From contig CAJKAR010000004.1 in the NCBI GenBank assembly GCA_905197955.1, forward strand, positions 108,103 through 172,102: a stretch of 64,000 nucleotides of DNA. The letters are read 5' to 3'. This DNA comes from an uncultured Lentisphaeria bacterium (GTDB taxonomy: Bacteria > Verrucomicrobiota > Lentisphaeria > Victivallales > UBA1829). The notes beneath the pieces were generated by a model. It was not told where the DNA came from, ran no database searches, and saw only the letters and a list, made by a program, of their open reading frames with translations. Below, piece by piece: positions 58,405 to 64,000 of this stretch; within the stretch, counting starts at the first letter, position 1, and every line of letters begins with the position of its first letter. Position numbers and translations under genes: made by a program.

Positions 58405-58835
58405 AAAGCGAACAGAAACGTCTTGTCATTTATCTCAGCGGTCCCATCATGGATGAACATGAGGGGGCCGCCAGAGCCTGGAGAGAGGAGGCGAAACGTC
58501 TTCTCTCTCCGGAATTCCGGCTTCTGGATCCCATGCGCAGAAAATTCATCGACCGCCAGGTAGACAGCGCCAACGAAATTGTCGAATTCGACTTGCAGGA
58601 TGTCCGTGATGCGGATATCATTCTGGTGAATTACAGCAAACCCTCCATTGGAACTGCTATGGAGGTGTTTTATGCGGCGCATGACATCGGAAAATTTGTC
58701 GTATCCTTCTCTCCGTTTTCGTTTGAAGAATGCAGTCCGTGGATGGTTCGCTTTTCCACAAAAATTCTCCATTCTCTGGAGGAGGCATGCGCCTACATTC
58801 ACGAGCACTTCGGGAAGGCCGTGGAGGAAGAATAA
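58401..58835 (+). CDS. Nucleoside 2-deoxyribosyltransferase-like protein
   Basis: 144 aa, starting in the ATGA overlap with glgP. Pattern of the family: VIYLSGPIMDEHEGAARAW, LLDPMRRKF, FDLQDVRDADIILVNYSKPSIGTAME with the conserved GTxxE, and a Trp/Val C-terminal part. Members exchange or hydrolyse the base of deoxyribonucleosides, or act on nucleotide-derived sugars. Pairing with glycogen phosphorylase is unexpected and probably a transcription unit only. Exact activity unknown. Confidence 0.82.
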   Translation: MKSEQKRLVIYLSGPIMDEHEGAARAWREEAKRLLSPEFRLLDPMRRKFIDRQVDSANEIVEFDLQDVRDADIILVNYSKPSIGTAMEVFYAAHDIGKFVVSFSPFSFEECSPWMVRFSTKILHSLEEACAYIHEHFGKAVEEE

Positions 58836-58944
58836 TTCAGAGTGCCAAATTATTTGATTTTTATAAATTTTAATCACTGCTAACAATATTTTCTTTTCCG
58901 AACCGTTTTATGGCTGTAACGATCAAAACTGGGAGGAATGAAAA

Positions 58945-59904
58945 ATGAAAACGCTGCTGACAACATTTGCTGCAATTCTTTCTGCAACAACTCTACTGGG
59001 GGGATCGCTGAATACGGGATTCGGGAGTTTTTCGGGATCCTATCATTTTTTTTCACTGGGACTGCCGACCTTTTTCTGCGGAATCATCGTGTCGCGACCA
59101 TTCATCATTGGAGCGATACCAGTCAGCCCGTATCGTGAAGTTGTTCTGAAACAAGTCATTCTGGACGGCGACCTTTATTATCAATATCCGGACGGCTCTC
59201 TGTCGATGGCCCCCAGAGGCACCACTTATTCTTCGACTCCGGTAATTATAGTCCAGCCGCTTCCATGGTATTTCCGTTCCTGGAATTCCTGGTGGCACTG
59301 GAATGTTCCGCCACCGCCGCCAAGGCCGTATCCACCGGGACCGCGTCCACCCAAGCCGTGGCCGCCACACCCGCCGAGACCATATCCGCCGAAGCCGTAT
59401 CCGCCAGAGCCGAGGCCTCCCAGACCATACCCGCCGAGGCCTCCACGACCGGAACCGCCCAGGCCCTCAAAACCCGTGGAGCCATCGAAACCGATTCGCC
59501 CCTCAAACCCCGTGGAGCCATCACGACCGGTTCGCCCCTCAAAACCTGTGGAGCCATCACAACCGGTTCGACCGGCAAAGCCTGTGGATACATCGAAACC
59601 GCTGCAACCTATAAAACGTCCATCGGTTCGTCCAATGGGACAGGCGGTCACCCCGCGTCCGGCTCAGCGCGATGACCGATATCGCCCGACCGATTTTGTC
59701 CGGGCAGGACAGACTCACCGTCCAGGCGATGCGTTCCGTCCGGGCGATGGATACAAACCAAGCGATAATTACAATTCTCCGAACCGTCCGGGAGCCGGGC
59801 CCCGTCCGGGCGATGGATACAAACCAAGCAACAGTTTCCGCAGCGGAGGATTCCGTCCCGGTGATGGATACAGACCCAGTTCCATCTATCGCAGAAACAA
59901 GTAA
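58945..59904 (+). CDS. Secreted proline-rich repeat protein
   Basis: 319 aa from ATG 58945 with GGGAGG 8 nt upstream (ATG 58938 is in another frame). Residues 1-22 are a signal peptide. Residues 23-120 hold a hydrophobic, Trp-rich part (IGAIPVSPYREVVLKQVIL, WYFRSWNSWWHWN). Residues 121-230 are proline-rich: PRPYPP-type units, then PSKPVEPS(K/R/Q)P(I/V)RP repeats about 12 residues long. Residues 255-319 carry three or four copies of FRPGDGYKPS. The nucleotide repeats drive long open frames on both strands. Likely an extended, cell-surface or wall-spanning protein; function unknown. Confidence 0.85.
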   Translation: MKTLLTTFAAILSATTLLGGSLNTGFGSFSGSYHFFSLGLPTFFCGIIVSRPFIIGAIPVSPYREVVLKQVILDGDLYYQYPDGSLSMAPRGTTYSSTPVIIVQPLPWYFRSWNSWWHWNVPPPPPRPYPPGPRPPKPWPPHPPRPYPPKPYPPEPRPPRPYPPRPPRPEPPRPSKPVEPSKPIRPSNPVEPSRPVRPSKPVEPSQPVRPAKPVDTSKPLQPIKRPSVRPMGQAVTPRPAQRDDRYRPTDFVRAGQTHRPGDAFRPGDGYKPSDNYNSPNRPGAGPRPGDGYKPSNSFRSGGFRPGDGYRPSSIYRRNK

Positions 59905-59914
59905 AATTCAGGTA

Positions 59915-59946
59915 ACGGACGGATCTTGATTCCGTCCGTTTTTTTC
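59915..59946 (+). terminator. Intrinsic terminator of the proline-rich gene
   Basis: AACGGACGGA and TCCGTCCGTT pair over 10 bp around 7 nt, followed by a T-run. Confidence 0.88.
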
Positions 59947-59947
59947 A

Positions 59948-60922
59948 TCAGAAGAAATAGCGTACAACCGCTTCGCTGAGAAGCTGCGCTTTGTATTCAT
60001 TGCGATTTTTTTCCAGAGCCGCACGCCGCAGAGAATTATGAATCTCTTTTGAAACCTTGTCGAAAGGCAGCTTCTGCTCCTTGGAAATTCCGTTGACACG
60101 GATGAAATAGAATCCTTCCGGCGTTTCGACCGGACCTTTGATCTCATTTTTCTCGGCGTTTTTCAGGACGGCAAGGAATTCGGGGCGCAGCTTGTTCATC
60201 TCAATTTTGCCGACATGTCCGCCTTTCGCAGCGTTCGGTCCCTCCGAATTCTCGACGGCAATTCTGGAAAAGATCCGTTCATCCGCATTCTGAAGCATGG
60301 ATGCGATGTTTGCCGCGGTCTCTTTCGGATTTCCTGTTCCGCGCCGTATGAGGATCAGCTGGAGATCCACCGTCGGCGGACAGGTCCACTTTTCCGGATG
60401 TTTCTGATATGCCTCATACACTTCGCGCGGCGTAATGAATACGCGCCGGTCGCAATTCTGCATCAGCAGCACATCGACTGCGATTCTCTCCCGGGCCTTC
60501 TGACGGATTTCATCCATGTTGGACCCGTAGGATTTTGCTTTCCGCTCCAGACTCTCCCGAGTCCCGTCGCCCATGCTGAGGGCCAGGGAATCCACCATGT
60601 CCTCGATATGCTGTTTCTGAATCTCAAAGGGTTTTGCCTTGTATTTCTCGTAGATGAGCTTCCGGATCACGAGATCATCCACGATCGCCTTCCGGACTTT
60701 TGCGGTCTCCGCATAAAGACGCTCTCCGGTGAACATTGCGGCAAGCCGGGCCTCATCCTGTCCGCTTTCCAGAATCACATCCAGCAGCGTAATCGGCTCC
60801 CCGTTCACTGTGGCGATAACGGAATCCACCTTCGATTCCTTTCCCAGATCCGTCCTGCCCTGCTGGGCGAAAAGAACCAGACAGACAAAAAAAGAACAAA
60901 CCACAAATAGAATTTTCATCAT
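59948..60922 (-). CDS. SurA-like parvulin peptidyl-prolyl isomerase
   Basis: 324 aa from ATG 60922 (GGGAG 7 nt upstream). Signal peptide residues 1-20. SurA_N-type helical region (VIATVNGEPITLLDVILESG, VRKAIVDDLVIRKLIYEKYK), then one parvulin domain at about 185-290 (VDLQLILIRRG, FSRIAVENSEGPNAAKGGHVGKI, GPVETPEGFYFIRVNGI) and a C-terminal helix. It folds or chaperones outer-membrane and periplasmic proteins. One parvulin domain instead of the two in SurA. Confidence 0.87.
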   Translation of the reverse strand: MMKILFVVCSFFVCLVLFAQQGRTDLGKESKVDSVIATVNGEPITLLDVILESGQDEARLAAMFTGERLYAETAKVRKAIVDDLVIRKLIYEKYKAKPFEIQKQHIEDMVDSLALSMGDGTRESLERKAKSYGSNMDEIRQKARERIAVDVLLMQNCDRRVFITPREVYEAYQKHPEKWTCPPTVDLQLILIRRGTGNPKETAANIASMLQNADERIFSRIAVENSEGPNAAKGGHVGKIEMNKLRPEFLAVLKNAEKNEIKGPVETPEGFYFIRVNGISKEQKLPFDKVSKEIHNSLRRAALEKNRNEYKAQLLSEAVVRYFF

Positions 60923-60980
60923 CAATTCGCTCCCGGAAAAAAGTTCAGAATGCTAACTGTATCATATCAAGATGCGTTTG

Positions 60981-63047
60981 TCAAATTTTCAATTCGCCTT
61001 TTTCGATCGCTCTGATCCGGTCGCGCAATGCGGCGGCACGTTCGAATTCGAGAGCTTCGGCGGCCTCGAGCATCTCCCGTTCGAGTTCGGAAATAATCTC
61101 GGTCAGATCCTGCGGAGAAAGCAGCTTCTCTCCGGAAGACTTTCCAGCGATTTTCTTTTTCGAAGGTCCCGCATTGTATTTTGCCCGCGCCTCGGCGACC
61201 GTAAGGATGGAATCGTCGTGTCCGGGATCATTTTCCGGAGCGTATCCCATGATGGTCTCTTCAATCGTCGTCCGGCGCGGCTTGATGATGGTTTTCGGGA
61301 CAATTCCATGCGCCTTGTTGTAGGCGATCTGTTTTGCACGGCGGGCCTCCGTCACGGTCAGCAGTTTCCGGATGGAATCGGTGATGATATCTGCATACAG
61401 GATCACTTTTCCGTTTGCATTTCGGGCGGCGCGGCCGGCAACCTGAATCAGAGAACGTTCCGAACGGAGGAAACCTTCCTTGTCGGCGTCGAGGATCGCC
61501 ACAAGGGTAACTTCCGGCAGGTCGATCCCCTCGCGCAGCAGATTGATTCCGATCAGGCAGTCGAACTCCCCTTCCCTCAGTTCGGAAAGAATCCGGACCC
61601 GTTCGATTGCGTCGATTTCCGAATGCAGATATTTGGCGCGCATTCCCAGATCCGTCAGGTAATCGGCAAGACGTTCCGCGCTTTTCTTGGTCAGCGTTGT
61701 GACAATCGTCCGGGAGCCCTGCGCGGCGTATTTGCGGATCTCCTCCATCACGTCGTCAACCTGGTTCTCCAGCGGACGGATCTCCACTTCCGGATCCAGC
61801 AGTCCCGTCGGACGCACCACCTGCTCAATGACATTTCCTCCGCTGAGATTCAACTCATAATCCGCCGGAGTCGCAGAAACAAAAATCGTATCTCCTGTCA
61901 ATCGGGTGATCTCCTCAAATTTCAGCGGCCGGTTGTCCAGCGCCGAAGGCAGGCGGAAACCATGCTCCACAAGAGTCTCCTTTCGACTGCGGTCCGCACG
62001 GTACATTGCCTGAAGCTGCGGAATCGTCACATGCGACTCGTCGATCATCGTGATAAAGTCCTTCTGGAAAAAGTCCAGCAGGCAGTACGGCCGCGAGCCA
62101 GGCGCCCTCCCCGAAAGATGACGCGAATAATTTTCAATCCCCGAACAATAGCCGATCTCCCGCATCATCTCCATATCGTAGTTGACCCGCTGAAACAGAC
62201 GCTGTGCCTCGACCAGCTTGTTCTGCGATTCCAGTTCCTTCACCCGTTCCCGCATCTCCGCAAGAATGGAATTGGTCGCGGCCTCCAGTTTCTCCTGCGG
62301 CATCACAAAGAGTTTCGCCGGGAAAATGTATGTACGCTGAAGTTTCGCGATCACCCGTCCCGTCACAACGTCGCAGCGGGAAAGGGATTCGATCGTATCC
62401 CCCCAGAACTCCACCCGGATAAATTCATCCTTCTGTGCGGAAAACACATCCACGCAATCGCCGCGCACCCGGAAATTCCCCTTTTCCGGCATCATATCGT
62501 TCCGCAGATACTGGATCGCCACCAGAAGCTCCAGAAAATGATTCCGATCCAGAGTGGCTCCGATTTTGAGTTCAATGCTCATTGCCTCGTAGTCTTCGGG
62601 ATCTCCCAAACCGTAGATGCAGGAAACACTCGCCACCACGATCACATCGCGCCGCTCAATCAGCGACGCCGTCGCGGAAAGGCGCATCCGTTCGATATTC
62701 TCATTGATGCTGGCATCCTTGGCGATATATGTATCGGTCTGGGGAATATAGGACTCCGGCAGATAGTAGTCGTAATAGCTGATGAAATATTCCACCGCGT
62801 TGTCCGGAAAAAACGATTTGAATTCGCTGTAAAGCTGTGCCGCCAGCGTCTTGTTATGCGAAAGCACCAGAACCGGCCGGTCCGCCTGCGCAATGACATT
62901 GGCAAGCGTGAACGTTTTTCCGGATCCCGTCACCCCCTGAAGCGTCTGATACCGAGTCCCGCTGCGAAGCCCCTTGACAAGCGCCGCAATCGCCTCCGGC
63001 TGATCGCCGCCCGGCGCATATTCCGATACAAGATTGAACAAACTCAT
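60981..63047 (-). CDS. uvrB: UvrABC excinuclease subunit B
   Basis: 688 aa, normal length. UvrB locates DNA damage and forms the pre-incision complex for nucleotide excision repair. P-loop GVTGSGKT at residues 38-45, beta-hairpin region YYDYYLPESYIPQTDTYIAKDASINE, helicase motifs VTIPQLQAMYRADRSRKETL, FVSATPADYELN, and EGIDLPEVTLVAILDADKEGFLRSERSLIQ. The C-terminal UVR domain ends the protein (LEREMLEAAEALEFERAAALRDRI), which interacts with UvrC. GGAGG lies 5 nt before ATG 63047. Confidence 0.97.
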   Translation of the reverse strand: MSLFNLVSEYAPGGDQPEAIAALVKGLRSGTRYQTLQGVTGSGKTFTLANVIAQADRPVLVLSHNKTLAAQLYSEFKSFFPDNAVEYFISYYDYYLPESYIPQTDTYIAKDASINENIERMRLSATASLIERRDVIVVASVSCIYGLGDPEDYEAMSIELKIGATLDRNHFLELLVAIQYLRNDMMPEKGNFRVRGDCVDVFSAQKDEFIRVEFWGDTIESLSRCDVVTGRVIAKLQRTYIFPAKLFVMPQEKLEAATNSILAEMRERVKELESQNKLVEAQRLFQRVNYDMEMMREIGYCSGIENYSRHLSGRAPGSRPYCLLDFFQKDFITMIDESHVTIPQLQAMYRADRSRKETLVEHGFRLPSALDNRPLKFEEITRLTGDTIFVSATPADYELNLSGGNVIEQVVRPTGLLDPEVEIRPLENQVDDVMEEIRKYAAQGSRTIVTTLTKKSAERLADYLTDLGMRAKYLHSEIDAIERVRILSELREGEFDCLIGINLLREGIDLPEVTLVAILDADKEGFLRSERSLIQVAGRAARNANGKVILYADIITDSIRKLLTVTEARRAKQIAYNKAHGIVPKTIIKPRRTTIEETIMGYAPENDPGHDDSILTVAEARAKYNAGPSKKKIAGKSSGEKLLSPQDLTEIISELEREMLEAAEALEFERAAALRDRIRAIEKGELKI

Positions 63048-63189
63048 GACATCTCCTTCCCTGTCTTAAAATACACATTTTTCAAAAAAAATCCAGTTCT
63101 GCACGGCATTTTCAGAAAAAACGGCTATATTACCGGCTTGGACAGCAGATTCCGATGGTTTGTGCTGCAAAAAAAGAAAGGAGATCGGA

Positions 63190-63858
63190 ATGAACGAGGT
63201 TTTGGATGAGGCACGGCAGCTGGAAAAACTGCATGAACTGGAAACGGTAGTCAGAACGGGGTTCCGACAGTTTCTCGAAGTCGGCCGCGCCCTGGCGGAA
63301 ATCAAAGAGGCCCGACTCTATCAGGCGGAAGGATACCGATCCTTCGCCGGATATGTCAAAAGCAAATTCAACTACAATCTCAGCTACTGCAATTATCTGA
63401 TGAACACGGCGGAGCTGATCCGTCGCCTTGAAGACCTCGGCGATGACACCATCGCCGTACCCAGCACCGAAGCCCAGTGCAAAGCCCTCGCTCCCCTGAT
63501 CCGGAAAGAAAAAATCGATGACGAAAAAATCGACCGCGTCCGCCAAGTTCTCGCCAAAGTCAAAGAAGAAGAGACTCAGCCAAGCGCAAAAGCCATCCAT
63601 TCCGCCATCGCCGAACTCTATCCCGAAACCCTTCCCCCGGAACGGAATCCGGAGGAATTCAACGCAAGAGCCTTCGGCAACTCTCTGAACACCATCTGCT
63701 GCCAGATGCGGAACATCCGGGAAGATGACCTCAAACATTTCTTTGCCGATCAATCCCGCGCGGAACAGAAAGAACATTTCATCACAGAAATCCGGAAACT
63801 CCTCCTTCTTCTGGAGGCGGACACCCCCACCGTCGAAGTCTCGCATCCGACTCCCTGA
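63190..63858 (+). CDS. DUF3102-like protein of unknown function
   Basis: 222 aa from ATG 63190 with AAAGGAG 6 nt upstream. Helical N-terminus VRTGFRQFLEVGRALAEIKEARLYQAEGY and YCNYLMNTAELIRRL resemble DUF3102-type proteins found on plasmids and phages; PSTEAQCKALAPLIR and a ParB-like flavour appear in the middle. C-rich: AFGNSLNTICCQMRNIRE. No nuclease or recombinase is adjacent, so a mobile origin is only suggested. The mature role is unknown. A TATATT -10 at 63126-63131 lies upstream, without a good -35. Confidence 0.7.
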   Translation: MNEVLDEARQLEKLHELETVVRTGFRQFLEVGRALAEIKEARLYQAEGYRSFAGYVKSKFNYNLSYCNYLMNTAELIRRLEDLGDDTIAVPSTEAQCKALAPLIRKEKIDDEKIDRVRQVLAKVKEEETQPSAKAIHSAIAELYPETLPPERNPEEFNARAFGNSLNTICCQMRNIREDDLKHFFADQSRAEQKEHFITEIRKLLLLLEADTPTVEVSHPTP

Positions 63859-63905
63859 AGCTCCCGCCGGGACTCCCCCTTCCCGGCGAAGCTTCTCCGC
63901 TTTTC
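63857..63905 (+). terminator. Terminator after the DUF3102-like gene
   Basis: GAAGCT...GCCGGGA and TCCCGGC...AGCTTC pair with an interior mismatch, then CCGCTTTTCC. The stem begins at the end of the gene, 1 nt after the TGA. Confidence 0.6.
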
Positions 63906-63992
63906 CTCTCGAGGTAATTTCAAAATAAAAAATTAAAATCACTTGAAAAAAGTCAGCTGAAAGTTCATTTTACGCCAGACCAAAGGAGTAAC

Positions 63993-64000
63993 ATGAACAA
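63993..64000 (+). CDS. First codons of the next gene
   Basis: ATG AAC AA preceded by AAAGGAG 5 nt upstream, cut by the window edge. A TTGAAA at 63942-63947 could be its -35. Product unknown. Confidence 0.4.

Noticed and set aside
60972..63209. 745-codon open frame opposite uvrB
   Set aside because: It is the antisense shadow of a perfectly conserved uvrB, with no ribosome-binding site or family motifs.

Overview
The window reads as chromosome from a Gram-negative bacterium of the Planctomycetes-Verrucomicrobia-Lentisphaerota group, most like a Victivallis-type Lentisphaerota. This is inference from content: an LPS/outer-membrane assembly module (TPR, LptE-like and BamE-like proteins), a MurE with the meso-diaminopimelate DNPR motif, many small secreted proteins and lipoproteins, PA14 and GH2 glycan genes, glycogen turnover genes and a Nif11-type small protein. 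No transposase, integrase, phage structural gene or CRISPR array was seen. Many promoters share a clear pattern: TTGNNN, a 16-17 bp spacer and a -10 box close to TATATT.

Layout. 1-3.3 kb: cut-off secreted PA14 protein, base-excision glycosylase, sugar isomerase-like TIM barrel, orphan metal/B12-type binding lipoprotein. 3.3-8.2 kb: DUF2339 membrane protein and a topoisomerase I with a repeated C-terminal domain. 8.4-10.7 kb: argD-argF with a strong terminator. 10.8-16.5 kb: CoA-transferase with a Nif11-like partner, two CNNM-type membrane proteins, a secreted thioredoxin, phosphate acetyltransferase. 16.6-23 kb: glycosyltransferase, then TPR/LptE-like/BamE-like and murF-murE on the opposite strand. 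23-26.7 kb: small protein, pdxA, secreted PsbP/DcrB-like protein, YkgJ-type cysteine cluster protein with sixA. 26.8-30.4 kb: sulfite/nitrite reductase, Rrf2 regulator, tRNA(CAU), DsrE-like protein, then a 0.6 kb structured stretch of unknown function.

30.4-39.2 kb: cytosolic 5'-nucleotidase, U32 peptidase-like protein, and an operon of lipoprotein, 1424-aa glycogen debranching enzyme and aldehyde dehydrogenase. 39.2-45.8 kb: dehydroquinase-like protein and SDR divergent from an AraC regulator, a GntR/PurR chimera and a GH2 beta-galactosidase with a palindromic operator. 45.9-49.7 kb: membrane protein, catalytically degenerate asparaginase-like lipoprotein, PurF-like protein without the Cys nucleophile. 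49.7-54.6 kb: Gfo/Idh/MocA oxidoreductase, TIM-barrel epimerase and fucose-isomerase-like protein divergent from an AraC regulator and a HAD phosphatase. 54.6-54.8 kb: a cluster of hairpins and 19-bp tandem repeats. 54.9-64 kb: esterase, glycogen phosphorylase, deoxyribosyltransferase-like protein, proline-rich secreted protein, parvulin, uvrB, an unrecognised DUF3102-like protein and the first codons of another gene.

Together the genes serve housekeeping (envelope, arginine, DNA repair, B6), glycogen breakdown (debranching enzyme plus phosphorylase) and foraging on host or plant glycans (GH2, isomerase/oxidoreductase operon, esterase). The most unusual items are the structured stretch at 29.5-30.1 kb, the hairpin/repeat cluster at 54.6 kb, the repeat-tailed TopA and the two enzymes that have lost catalytic residues.
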